From NCBI GenBank assembly GCA_030646915.1, contig JAUSKT010000019.1, positions 1-50,820 of the forward strand: a DNA stretch of 50,820 bases, read 5' to 3'. A program made the translations under genes and the position numbers. Under the pieces are notes generated by a model. The model ran no database searches and was not told the origin of the DNA. It worked only from the letters and a program-made list of their open reading frames with translations. The stretch comes from a bacterium (GTDB taxonomy: Bacteria > Patescibacteriota > Minisyncoccia > UBA6257 > 02-FULL-45-10c). This document shows, in pieces, positions 26,326-36,077 of this stretch (position 1 is its first letter; each line of letters starts with the position of its first letter).

Positions 26326-27561
26326 TTAGTTTCGGTTTCCTATTTCTTTTTTTATAATTTCAGTCAGGTTATCTATGGCCATTTCTTTTAAATCTCCTTT
26401 TGTATAATGCCGGACAGCAACGGTATTATTGCCAGCTTCTTTTTCCCCGACTATCAAAAGATAGGGGACTCTTCGGATTTCTGCTTCCCGGATTTTTTTG
26501 CCGATAGTGGCGTTATCCGTATTAAGTTTTACTCTAATCCCAGATTTTTTTAATTCCTTAAGGACTTTTTCGCCATATTGATTTTGTTTGTCTGTGATAG
26601 TCAAAATTTCCGCTTGAACTGGCGAAAGCCAAAGCGGAAGTTTGCCGTCAAAATGCTCAAGAAGAACGCCAAGGATTCTTTCAAAAGATCCGAAAACTGC
26701 CCTGTGGATTACCCATGGCATTTGTTTTTTGCCGTTTTCATCAATATAAGAAACTTCAAATTGTTTTGGCAGCATTACCAAGTCCAGTTGCGCAGTTCCT
26801 AACTGCCAATCGCGGTCTTGAGAATCTTTCAGGTGAACTTCAATTTTGGGACCGTAAAAAGCGCCCTCACCTTTTTCAATTGTGTATTTTAATCCGGAAT
26901 TTTTAAGCGCGTTTTCCAAAGCATTTTCTGAGCTGTCCCAGTCTTCTTTTTCCCCAAGGGCTTTTTCCGGCCTAGTGGCAAGCACGTAGCGGGGTTCAAA
27001 ATTAAAAAGCGCATAAAATTTTGCAATCACTCTCAGGATTTTTTCCACTTCCTCTTCTACTTGGTCCGGCCGGCAATAAATATGGGCATCATCCATTGTA
27101 ATTTGCCTTACGCGGAATAACCCGCCAAGAGTTCCAGAGCGCTCATTTCTATGCAATCTTCCTATTTCCGCTAAGCGTAATGGCAAGTCTTTATAGCTTC
27201 GGATAGTGGAATTATAGACATAAGTGGATTCCGGGCAGTTCATTGGCTTTACCACCAAAGTCTCATTTTCATCAGTCGGATTTTTAAACCAAAACATATT
27301 TTCCCGGTAATGGTCCCAATGGCCGGATTTTTCGAAAACTTCTTTTTTAACCATAATCGGAGTGGAAATTTCCATGTAACCTTCCTCTTCATTCATTTCC
27401 CTGGCAAATTTTTCCAGTTCTTTAAAAATCACCATTCCGTTCGGGTGCCAGAATGGCGCGCCAGGAGCAATTTCTTGGAAAGAAAAAAGATCCAGTAATT
27501 GCCCGAGTTCCCGATGGTCTCGGCCTGGTTTTTGCGGGGAATTTTCTTTTTTATTAGGCAT
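26326..27561 (-). CDS. thrS: Threonyl-tRNA synthetase, catalytic and anticodon-binding domains only
   Basis: DHRELGQLLDLFSFQEIAPGAPFWHPNG; KPMNCPEST; RVRQITMDDAHIYCR; PWVIHRAVFGSFERILGVLLEHFDGKLPLWLSPVQ. Confidence 0.95.
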   Translation of the reverse strand: MPNKKENSPQKPGRDHRELGQLLDLFSFQEIAPGAPFWHPNGMVIFKELEKFAREMNEEEGYMEISTPIMVKKEVFEKSGHWDHYRENMFWFKNPTDENETLVVKPMNCPESTYVYNSTIRSYKDLPLRLAEIGRLHRNERSGTLGGLFRVRQITMDDAHIYCRPDQVEEEVEKILRVIAKFYALFNFEPRYVLATRPEKALGEKEDWDSSENALENALKNSGLKYTIEKGEGAFYGPKIEVHLKDSQDRDWQLGTAQLDLVMLPKQFEVSYIDENGKKQMPWVIHRAVFGSFERILGVLLEHFDGKLPLWLSPVQAEILTITDKQNQYGEKVLKELKKSGIRVKLNTDNATIGKKIREAEIRRVPYLLIVGEKEAGNNTVAVRHYTKGDLKEMAIDNLTEIIKKEIGNRN

Positions 27562-27684
27562 TTAATTATTATAAGCCATTTTTATTTTCTAATCCAGAAA
27601 ATGAATGTTTCTTTCGGCTTATTTTCTTTTTGACATTTTTAAATAAAAATGATAATCTGTTATCAGTTTTCTTGAAAGAGAAAT

Positions 27685-29100
27685 ATGATGAGCTACGGAG
27701 ATGTGAAATTAGATGCTTATTTTGATTCATTTTTGGAAGTTTGGCAGCGAAAGGGCAAATTAGAAAGCCCCATGCCGGATCTCAAAAATAGGAGAGATGG
27801 TCTGATAAATGTAATAAAAGTTCAAATAGCTGATATTAAAAAAAATCAGAGTTTAGACAAAGAAAAACTAGAGGATCTCACTTTGTTGGCTAAATATCTT
27901 TTAAAACATCTTATTCTTTTAAAAAGAGAGCCGGAAATTATTCAGGAACTTTTTTTACAAACTATTGTCTTTGCCTATTACGACAAAGTATTATTTGAGA
28001 GATTTATCAGCGATATTGCCCAGCCAAGCATTTTGGGGCAGATGATCGCATTTCACAATCTTTTAGTGGAAGAAAAATTCAAGCATGCTGGAATAAATTG
28101 GGATAGATGGCTTTCTTTTAAAGGAGAAGAAGGCATAGACCTAGAACATTTTAAGAAAATTAATCAGGGAAATGCCTGGAAAAAGCTAGATGTTTTGCTT
28201 GCCGAGCTGGAAAAAGGTTTTGAGGCGCAAGGAAACTCTCTTGCCGGATGTGTCAGGAAAGATGTGATTATGCTTAGGAAAAATAAAAACTCTTTAGTTG
28301 TTACTAGCGATGATCTTATTGAAAGAAATGGAACGATGTGGGGATTGGATAATAAGTTTTTTCCAGTTTTTCATAATGGGAGAAGCTATCTTCATAGGAA
28401 TGGGAAACCAGTTATTATACCCAGTGAAGCATTTGTTCTTTTTCCCAAGATACGCAGAAACTTAGCAAAGTTTATTCCTCAACCGGTAAAAAAGAAATTT
28501 TCAGTCAAGCTTTGGAAGAGAAATCCTACTTCTGATTTATTTTTAGGGAATGTAAGCAATTGTTGCATTGCAATAGGAACAGCAAGTCTGTTTCCTGCAA
28601 TTCTTCTTGACGGCGTGCCATATAAGAAGCGTCCAGCTGGCATATTGGATTTTTTGGTTGATAAAGGAATCCAGGTTGCGGAAATTAGTGATGAAAGCGG
28701 GGCGATCGGCCAGGCTTGGCTTTTTGTCACTATGAATAAAGGCAAGCCGATGCTTGTAGTGGATTCCATTGATATTTTAGGTGGAAATCGTTTTTGTGAT
28801 GATGTTTTGTATGGTAAGGCGATCAGGAAATGCTTGTTTAATTTTTTGAAGCGTTATGCTGAAGAAATTGGCGTGCAGTGGATTGTTCTTGGCATAGACG
28901 GCGCTCTTGATAAAATAAAAAATAGACAGCATCAGATTAAACATGATATACCAACTGGGAATTTAGCAGTTCTTCCGACAGATCCAATAGAAAAACTGGG
29001 AGGTTACTGGAATATTTTTCCGTATTTTTTGGAATCCCGCACCGGAAAACTTGCTTACTATATTCTTATGGATGGAATTCCTCTTTTCCCCGTTGATTAA
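27685..29100 (+). CDS. Hypothetical protein, 471 aa
   Basis: Long ORF, TTGACA-like box upstream and terminator downstream. Confidence 0.6.
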   Translation: MMSYGDVKLDAYFDSFLEVWQRKGKLESPMPDLKNRRDGLINVIKVQIADIKKNQSLDKEKLEDLTLLAKYLLKHLILLKREPEIIQELFLQTIVFAYYDKVLFERFISDIAQPSILGQMIAFHNLLVEEKFKHAGINWDRWLSFKGEEGIDLEHFKKINQGNAWKKLDVLLAELEKGFEAQGNSLAGCVRKDVIMLRKNKNSLVVTSDDLIERNGTMWGLDNKFFPVFHNGRSYLHRNGKPVIIPSEAFVLFPKIRRNLAKFIPQPVKKKFSVKLWKRNPTSDLFLGNVSNCCIAIGTASLFPAILLDGVPYKKRPAGILDFLVDKGIQVAEISDESGAIGQAWLFVTMNKGKPMLVVDSIDILGGNRFCDDVLYGKAIRKCLFNFLKRYAEEIGVQWIVLGIDGALDKIKNRQHQIKHDIPTGNLAVLPTDPIEKLGGYWNIFPYFLESRTGKLAYYILMDGIPLFPVD

Positions 29101-29176
29101 AACGGGGATTTTTTATTCTTGCGGATGTTTTAATACTTTGCTATGCTCCTTACTAGAAACTTGAATTGGAAATATA

Positions 29177-29758
29177 ATGCAGAAAGGTAATAAGGAATTG
29201 GCTGAGCTGTTAAAATCAAGAATTGACGCGGTTTTAAAAGATGATTTTAAACGGCAAAAACAGCTTTGCGATAAGATGTACGCGCCGGTCAGCGGCTTGG
29301 TTCATATAACAGTTTTAGTTCCGGATCGCTGGCTTACTGCAATTTCAAAAAATGTCGCTGATGAATTAGAACGGCTTTATAAATGGGAAAACACGAAGGT
29401 GCGTTTTGACCTATTTGTTATCGGCAAAGAAAAATCAATTTGTATTTGGTTTTTTGGCAAAGATGAGGCAATAGCTTTTGGAGTTCGGGTTTTTGGAGAA
29501 AATCGAGTTCGACTGTTACTTAATAGTCTTAGAGGGGAAATTAACTTGAAATTAAAGAAAGATGAAGGTTTTTCTCATCACGTTAATTTAAAAAAATGGG
29601 ACGCGCATAATATAACTCCGTTGCTTATGGATGATTTAGCAAAGAAATTTAAATGGAAATTTGTAAGGACCGGAATATCAATAAGCGATTCTGGAGATGC
29701 TTATCCTAAATTATATCTAGGAAATAAGAAGGGCCTGCATTATTTTCTGATCTATTAA
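29177..29758 (+). CDS. Hypothetical protein, 193 aa
   Basis: ORF; shared bidirectional terminator AAACTGCGCtaaaGCGCAGTTT with dnaE. Confidence 0.55.
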   Translation: MQKGNKELAELLKSRIDAVLKDDFKRQKQLCDKMYAPVSGLVHITVLVPDRWLTAISKNVADELERLYKWENTKVRFDLFVIGKEKSICIWFFGKDEAIAFGVRVFGENRVRLLLNSLRGEINLKLKKDEGFSHHVNLKKWDAHNITPLLMDDLAKKFKWKFVRTGISISDSGDAYPKLYLGNKKGLHYFLIY

Positions 29759-29779
29759 AAACTGCGCTAAAGCGCAGTT

Positions 29780-32700
29780 TTATAATTCTTTTACTGTATC
29801 GCAGATTAATTTCGGTTCGCCGTTCCGCCAGGACATTTTTCCGGTTACCATTACAATTTTATTTTCCTGCCAAAGCGGAAGAGTTTTTGCGAGCGTGTCG
29901 GCAAAGACGATAACTTCCATGGAGTCATTTAAATCTTCTATTTTGGCAAAAGCCATTGCTTGGCCGAGCTTGGTATTTATTTTTTTAATTTGGGAAACTA
30001 CTCCGGTAATCTTGGGCTTCGGCCCGTATTCGGAGTCATAATCTTTAGAAAGAAAATGTTTGATCGGCTGGCTGCCTGATTTTTCAATTATATCTTTATG
30101 TTGGCTAAGCGGATGGTCAGAAACATACAATCCAAGCAACTCTTTTTCCCAGGCGAGTTTTTCCTGCTGAGTAGCAGGCGGAGCGGGTTTTAATTTAAGC
30201 GCATTGTGGGAAACAGAGCTCGCTCCAAAAAGCGAAGCTTGGTTGCTTAATTTTGCTTTCCGGACTGTGCTTGTAAAATTTATAATTTCTTCAATATTGG
30301 AAATTCCAACATTCCTTTCAATTCCCATTGAGTCTAGCGCCCCGCATTTTAATAAGCTTTCAAAAGATTTTTTATTCAAATCTTTATGTTCAACCCGTTC
30401 TAATAAATCCACTAAATTTTTAAACGGGCCGCCTTTTTGCCTTGCGCTGACAATCGCGTCAATTACATTTCCGCCGACATTTTTAATAGCCAGAAGCCCG
30501 AATCGGATAGCTTTCTCTTCCGGAACGAAATTAGCCACGCTTTTATTTATATCCGGAGACAAAACCGCAATGCCGGCTTTTTTTACTTCTTGAATTAGGA
30601 ATGCAATACGTTCCACATCTCCGGAGTCTGAATTAAATAAGCTGGTATAAAATTCTACTGGGTAGTGGGCGCGAAGATAAGCCGTGCGATAGCCAATCAT
30701 TGCGTAACAGGCGGCATGCGATCGGTTAAATCCATAGCGGTCAAAAGGCTCGATTAAAGTCCAGAAGTGTTCGGCAATTTCTTTTTTAACTCCGTTTTTT
30801 ATCGCGCCATTGATAACTTTTTCTTTTTGTTCCTGCATCAGCGATTTTATTTTCTTGCCGACAGCTTTTCGGAGGATATCCGCTTCTGCCAGTGAAAATC
30901 CAGAAAGCGCTCTGGCGCCAGCCATCAGCTGCTCCTGATAGATCATTATCCCGTAAGTATTTTTTAAAACCGGCTCTAGTAGGGGATGAAGATAGGACAC
31001 TCTTTCTTTTCCTAATTTTCTTTTCATATATTCCGGAATAAGTTCCATAGGCCCCGGGCGATAGAGCGAGATCATGGCGATGATATCTTCTAGCTCAGTC
31101 GGTTTCAATTCTTTAAGGTAGCGCCGCATGCCGCTGGATTCTAATTGAAAAACTCCAGTGGTATCGGCTAATTGTAGAAGCTCAAAAGTTTTTTTATCAT
31201 CCAAAGGAATTTTACTGATATCAATTTTTTCTCCATTAATATCTTCAATTAGGCGCAAAGTATTTTCTATGATAGTAAGGTTTTTTAATCCTAAGAGATC
31301 TATTTTTAAAAGGCCGAGATCTTCAACACTGTGCATTTCAAATTGGGTGATAATGGTATTTTCATCTTGCGGCGCGTATTGGATCGGCATATATTCAGTG
31401 AGCGGTTCTTTTGCTATAACAGTTCCGCAAGCATGGACAGACGCATGGCGGACTACTCCTTCTAAATTTTTTGCTGTATTTATAAGTTTTTTAGCATCTT
31501 CATTATTTCGGTAAAGATCTCTTAATTCCACGACATCTTTAAGGCATTGGTCCAGCCAGCCTTCTTTCATGCCTTGGGTTGGATTAAAAGGAATAAGTTT
31601 GGCGATTTGGTCGCAAAAGCCGTAGCTTAATCCCATTGCCCGCCCGGCATCACGGATTGCGGCTCGCGCCGCCATAGTTCCGAAAGTAATAATATGGGCA
31701 ACCCGGTCTTTTCCATATTTTTCTTCTAAGTATCCAAAAACTTCATCGCGCCTTGCATCCGCTATATCTATATCAATATCCGGCATTTGAATTCTTTCTG
31801 GATTTAAAAATCTTTCAAAAAGGAGATTATATTTTAGCGGGTCTAAATCAGTAATATTTAAAATATAAGAAATGATGCTGCCCGCTGCCGAACCTCTTCC
31901 TGGCCCGACTACGATTCCGCGGTCTTTCGCCCAGTTTATAAAATCCTGGACAATTAAGAAATAATCGGCAAAGCCAGTTTTTTCGATAACGCCTAATTCA
32001 TACTCAATGCGGCTTTTTACTTCTACAGTTAGTTCTGGATATCGGATAGAAGTGCGTTCTTCGGTAAGTTTTCTTAAGAAAGAATTAGCTGTTTCATTTT
32101 CCGGTAAGGTAAATTCCGGCAATTGTGTTTTCCCTAATTCTAATTCAAAGTTGCAGGCCTCGGAGATTTTAGCGGTATTTTCAAGCGCTTCTGGAACATC
32201 TTTGAAGAATTCAGCCATTTCTTCCGGCGAGCGCATGGAAAAATCGTCGTCTTTTAAGGTAAGGCGGTCTTTATCAGAAAGCTTATTTCCGGTTTGCACT
32301 GCCAATAAAATGTCGTGATATTCTGCGTCTTCTTTTTTTACATAATGGATGTCTTGCGTAGCCACTAATGGAATTCCGGTTTCTGAAGAAAGTCTTTTTA
32401 ATCCTTCATTTGCTTTAATAGTCGGTGCGATGCCTGGATGATGCCCGATTTCCAGATAGAAATTATCTTCTCCGAAAATTTCTCGGTATTCCAAAGCAGC
32501 CTTTTTTGCTTCAGAAAAATTATTATTTAAAATTAATTTCGGAATTTCTCCTGTTATGCAGGCAGAAAGAGCAATCAGCCCTTCATGATATTCCCGAAGC
32601 AGTTTTTTATCCATTCTCGGCTTGTAATAAAAGCCTTCCAGGTGGGAGATGGTTACTAATTTAATTAAATTTTTCCAGCCAGTTTTATTTTTAACAAGAA

Positions 32701-32971
32701 GGATTAAATGATGATACCGGTCATCGCCGCTATTTTCTTTTAACTTATGGTCTTTGGGCGCGATGTAGGCTTCTACTCCGAGAATCGGTTTTATTCCGGC
32801 TTTTTTTGCCTTTTTATAAAATTCTACGGCGCCATAGAGGGCACCGTGATCAGTAATCGCTAGTGAATCCATTCCTAATTCTTTAGTTCGACTTACCAAT
32901 GCATCAATTTTCCCAAGTCCGTCAAGAAGTGAATAATGAGAATGTGTATGTAAATGGGTAAAGCGAGGCAT
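29780..32971 (-). CDS. dnaE: DNA polymerase III subunit alpha
   Basis: PHP start FTHLHTHSHYSLLDGLGKID; VVGPGRGSAAGSIISYILNITDLDPL; PDIDIDIADARRDEV; C-terminal OB region. Confidence 0.97.
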   Translation of the reverse strand: MPRFTHLHTHSHYSLLDGLGKIDALVSRTKELGMDSLAITDHGALYGAVEFYKKAKKAGIKPILGVEAYIAPKDHKLKENSGDDRYHHLILLVKNKTGWKNLIKLVTISHLEGFYYKPRMDKKLLREYHEGLIALSACITGEIPKLILNNNFSEAKKAALEYREIFGEDNFYLEIGHHPGIAPTIKANEGLKRLSSETGIPLVATQDIHYVKKEDAEYHDILLAVQTGNKLSDKDRLTLKDDDFSMRSPEEMAEFFKDVPEALENTAKISEACNFELELGKTQLPEFTLPENETANSFLRKLTEERTSIRYPELTVEVKSRIEYELGVIEKTGFADYFLIVQDFINWAKDRGIVVGPGRGSAAGSIISYILNITDLDPLKYNLLFERFLNPERIQMPDIDIDIADARRDEVFGYLEEKYGKDRVAHIITFGTMAARAAIRDAGRAMGLSYGFCDQIAKLIPFNPTQGMKEGWLDQCLKDVVELRDLYRNNEDAKKLINTAKNLEGVVRHASVHACGTVIAKEPLTEYMPIQYAPQDENTIITQFEMHSVEDLGLLKIDLLGLKNLTIIENTLRLIEDINGEKIDISKIPLDDKKTFELLQLADTTGVFQLESSGMRRYLKELKPTELEDIIAMISLYRPGPMELIPEYMKRKLGKERVSYLHPLLEPVLKNTYGIMIYQEQLMAGARALSGFSLAEADILRKAVGKKIKSLMQEQKEKVINGAIKNGVKKEIAEHFWTLIEPFDRYGFNRSHAACYAMIGYRTAYLRAHYPVEFYTSLFNSDSGDVERIAFLIQEVKKAGIAVLSPDINKSVANFVPEEKAIRFGLLAIKNVGGNVIDAIVSARQKGGPFKNLVDLLERVEHKDLNKKSFESLLKCGALDSMGIERNVGISNIEEIINFTSTVRKAKLSNQASLFGASSVSHNALKLKPAPPATQQEKLAWEKELLGLYVSDHPLSQHKDIIEKSGSQPIKHFLSKDYDSEYGPKPKITGVVSQIKKINTKLGQAMAFAKIEDLNDSMEVIVFADTLAKTLPLWQENKIVMVTGKMSWRNGEPKLICDTVKEL

Positions 32972-33073
32972 ATCAATTATTTTATAGGACTAATCTCATT
33001 AATCCAATTGTCTCAGTGGATAACTTTTAACAAAAATAAAAATCCCCGCAATTTTGCGGGGAAGTCTTGATGT

Positions 33074-34309
33074 TTAGTCGTCGCTACTCTTAAGGGTGGT
33101 TTTCACATTAATTAATTTTATCTTTTTCAGCAGAAACTTTCCTTTTCTTAGAATTTGAACTTCTACTTCTTTGCCGGGTTCATAGAGGAGGTTTATTTTG
33201 GCAATATCACTGACTGTTTTTACGATTTTGCCGTCATATCTCTTAATAATATCCCCGGTTATTAGCCATTCGAAAATTTCATTAAGAGAGGAAATCATGG
33301 GGATTGCGCTTTTTTTCTGCAAAACCACGGGTCCTTCCGCATTTATTGAGTCTAATCCCATTTCTTTTAAATGGGGCATTGATAAGGACTCGCTATCTTT
33401 TATTCCATAAGGGAAATCTGATAATTCAATTTCTCCGCCCTTCAATAATCTAGGAAGGATAATTTTTACATCATCGATCCCAGTAAAAAAATGGATTTGC
33501 TCAATGTTTATAATCGGATGGTAAGGCCATCCAAAATCACAAAGCCCGAGCACTTCTCCTTTTAAATTGAGAATTGGCCCGCCGGAATTTCCAGGAAAGA
33601 TTTTTGCTTCCGTAGCCAGCAGTTCTGGCCCTAAATAATATGGCGGGGCGGTTTTTTTGCCGATTTTTCCGCTAGTTAGAAATTCATTAATTGAATATGG
33701 GCCGCCGATTACTATAATGTCTTCACCGGTCTTTGTCTTATCAGATTTACCGAGCGGAGCAAAAACTTTTGCCGCGAAATTCACATCTTTAAATTTCAGG
33801 AGGGCGATATCCATAGTTGTTGATTTAAATGAAGTGTATCCAACAACCTCGACTGCTTTTCTTAAAACTCTATTATGAGTTTTAGAAAAATGCGCCCAAA
33901 TTTCCACTTCTTGTTTTTTGGCTAAATCTTCCACGCAGTGCCCGTCGGTTAAAATATAATGAGTGCTGATAACAATCCCATAGCAGCGGTAGCCGCCTTC
34001 TTTTTTACTAAGTAATGAAGGATCTTCGTCCGGTCCAAGATCAGTTTTTTTATAGAAAGCATGCAGGCTGACGGTGTAAAGCCGCGCCTGATTGAATAAT
34101 TGATTCGCGGAAAAGATTTTTCTTTTCTGGGTTTTTTCTGATTTAGAAATAACTTCTCTTATTTCCTTTTCTAGTTCTGGATCTATTTTGGGTTTTAAGT
34201 TTATTTCTAGTTTAAAGATGGGGATTTCAATTGTTGAATATTTTGAAGACATCAGATTGCCAATGCCAAATAATAAAACCAGGCTTGTCATAAAAAGCAA
34301 ACTCTTCAT
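33074..34309 (-). CDS. Exported trypsin-like serine protease with PDZ-like C-terminus (HtrA-like)
   Basis: ILTDGHCVED, DIALLKF, FPGNSGGPILNLKGEVLGL; signal peptide at M34309. Confidence 0.85.
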   Translation of the reverse strand: MKSLLFMTSLVLLFGIGNLMSSKYSTIEIPIFKLEINLKPKIDPELEKEIREVISKSEKTQKRKIFSANQLFNQARLYTVSLHAFYKKTDLGPDEDPSLLSKKEGGYRCYGIVISTHYILTDGHCVEDLAKKQEVEIWAHFSKTHNRVLRKAVEVVGYTSFKSTTMDIALLKFKDVNFAAKVFAPLGKSDKTKTGEDIIVIGGPYSINEFLTSGKIGKKTAPPYYLGPELLATEAKIFPGNSGGPILNLKGEVLGLCDFGWPYHPIINIEQIHFFTGIDDVKIILPRLLKGGEIELSDFPYGIKDSESLSMPHLKEMGLDSINAEGPVVLQKKSAIPMISSLNEIFEWLITGDIIKRYDGKIVKTVSDIAKINLLYEPGKEVEVQILRKGKFLLKKIKLINVKTTLKSSDD

Positions 34310-34536
34310 TTCTTGCTCCGTTTTGAAAGTTCGCGGAAAGAAAAAGACTCCGGGTTTTGCCATATGCTCTTCTCAAAGATCGCCCCCCGAAATAATCGGA
34401 GAGTAATCCTTAGGGATAGAGTCGACAGACCAGGAGTCTTTGCCCTTTCCTTTCTAGGATTAATTAAGTATATCATATTATATTTAGGGAGCAAGCTAAT
34501 TGCTTTTTAAATAAGTTTTTGCTATTGTATAAAAAT

Positions 34537-34722
34537 ATGGGAGGAGTACCAGTTAAACATCGTTCTAAATCAGCTGTTGGCCATACCAGGTCTCATTTGG
34601 CGTTGAAAAAGATTCCGTTGAATGTCTGCGCGAATTGCAAGAATCCGGCTTTGCCGCACAGGGTTTGTATTAATTGCGGTTCTTATAGAAGTTCTGCGAT
34701 TCCAAAGCAAAGTAAAAAATAA
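34537..34722 (+). CDS. rpmF: Ribosomal protein bL32
   Basis: VPVKHRSKSAVGHTRSH...CANCKNPALPHRVCINCGSY. Confidence 0.9.
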   Translation: MGGVPVKHRSKSAVGHTRSHLALKKIPLNVCANCKNPALPHRVCINCGSYRSSAIPKQSKK

Positions 34723-35243
34723 TGGCAACTCGACAACTTTGCAGATCAATTGTTCTTCAATCTCTTTATGAGTGGGATTTTTATAAGTCCCGCCGTGCTG
34801 ATTTAAAAAATAAAAATAAAGAAGGCGGGATCCCGCCAGAGGCGGGACAACCTGATTTATTCGAAATTTTAGAAAGAAATCTTTTGGAATTCGGACCGGG
34901 CATTGATGAGCCGGATTTTGCAAAGAAATTAGCCCAGGGGATTATGGACCACAAAAAAGAAATTGATATTATTATTGAAAAAGCCGCGCCCGATTGGCCG
35001 TTAGCGCAGATTGCCGTTATTGACCGGAATGCTTTGCGAGTTGGCTTGTATGAGCTTTTATTTGCGGACCGCAATGAAGTTCCCCCGAAAGTTGCTATTA
35101 ATGAAGCAATTGAAATTGCTAAAAATTATGGAGGGCCGAATTCTGGAAAATTCATCAATGGAGTTTTGGGCACAATTTACAGGGAAATAGGCGAACCGGG
35201 CAGGGACGATAAAGCTCCGGAGAAAATAGTAAATAGTAAATAG
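34722..35243 (+). CDS. nusB: Transcription antitermination factor NusB
   Basis: RSIVLQSLYEWDF...VIDRNALRVGLYELLF...KVAINEAIEIAKNYGGPNSGKFINGVLG. Confidence 0.95.
   Translation: MATRQLCRSIVLQSLYEWDFYKSRRADLKNKNKEGGIPPEAGQPDLFEILERNLLEFGPGIDEPDFAKKLAQGIMDHKKEIDIIIEKAAPDWPLAQIAVIDRNALRVGLYELLFADRNEVPPKVAINEAIEIAKNYGGPNSGKFINGVLGTIYREIGEPGRDDKAPEKIVNSK
34824..34847. repeat. In-frame palindrome GGCGGGATCCCGCC-aga-GGCGGGA in nusB
   Basis: Encodes GGIPPEAGQ between NusB helices. Confidence 0.75.
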
Positions 35244-35310
35244 AAATTGGTAACTGGTAATTAGTAATTATGCTTTTGTTTAATTACTAATTACTAATTA
35301 CTAATTACTG
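35228..35310. repeat. Heptad arrays (tagtaaa)n and (taattac)n forming an inverted repeat between nusB and rnc
   Basis: tagtaaatagtaaatag; ggtaattagtaatta / taattactaattactaattactaattac. Confidence 0.8.
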
Positions 35311-35314
35311 AATA

Positions 35315-36001
35315 GTGAATTTAGACAAATTAGAAAATTTAATATCTTATTCATTTAAGAACGAAAATCTCCTCAAAGAGGCGCTGACTCATCGTTCTTA
35401 TTTAAATGAAAATCCAAAATGGCATTTGCCGCATAATGAGCGTTTGGAATTTTTAGGCGACGCAGTATTGGAATTAGCCACGACGGAATCTTTATTTGAA
35501 CAATTCCCAAGAGAAGCAGAGGGGAAATTAACTACTTTGCGGGCGGCGCTCGTCAATTATGTGATGCTTGCCAAGCTTTCAAAAAAAATTGATTTAGAGA
35601 TTTTTTTATTGATGTCCCGAGGCGAAACAAAAGATATCGGCCGCGCTAGGGAAGTAATTTTGGCGAATGCGATGGAATCCCTTATCGGCGCTATTTATAT
35701 GGACGGCGGTTACGAGCCGGCCAAGAATTTTGTAGTTAAGTTTATTTTATCGGAAATAAAAGAAGTGATTCAAAAAGGCCTTGATAAAGATCCAAAAAGT
35801 TTATTGCAGGAAAAAGCCCAGTCTGATTTAAAATTAACGCCAGTCTATAAATCGCTTAGTGAAAAGGGTCCGGATCATAAAAAGATTTTTATTGTCGGTG
35901 TTTATTTTGGAGATGAAGAAATTGCTCGAGGCGAAGGTTTATCTAAACAAGAAGCCGAAGTGGATGCTGCTCATAAAGCATTGGCGGCTAAGAGTTGGTA
36001 A
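35315..36001 (+). CDS. rnc: Ribonuclease III (likely non-ATG start)
   Basis: HNERLEFLGDAVLELA; ANAMESLIGAIYMDGG; C-terminal dsRBD. Confidence 0.96.
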   Translation: MNLDKLENLISYSFKNENLLKEALTHRSYLNENPKWHLPHNERLEFLGDAVLELATTESLFEQFPREAEGKLTTLRAALVNYVMLAKLSKKIDLEIFLLMSRGETKDIGRAREVILANAMESLIGAIYMDGGYEPAKNFVVKFILSEIKEVIQKGLDKDPKSLLQEKAQSDLKLTPVYKSLSEKGPDHKKIFIVGVYFGDEEIARGEGLSKQEAEVDAAHKALAAKSW

Positions 36002-36077
36002 ATAATAGCCTTGCTAGTTTACCCTTTTTGTATTTTACTAAGTAGAGTATTTATTCTTGAAAATAGAATAAAAGCTT

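Noticed and set aside
30010-30024. GGGCTTCGGCCC mini-hairpin in dnaE
   Set aside because: Only a 4-bp stem with a TTCG loop; encodes a plausible native GPKPKITG stretch, so not counted as an insertion.
34313-34510. Overlapping opposite-strand ORFs 34306-34510 between the protease and rpmF
   Set aside because: Mutually overlapping short ORFs with no recognisable domains; probably noncoding spacer.
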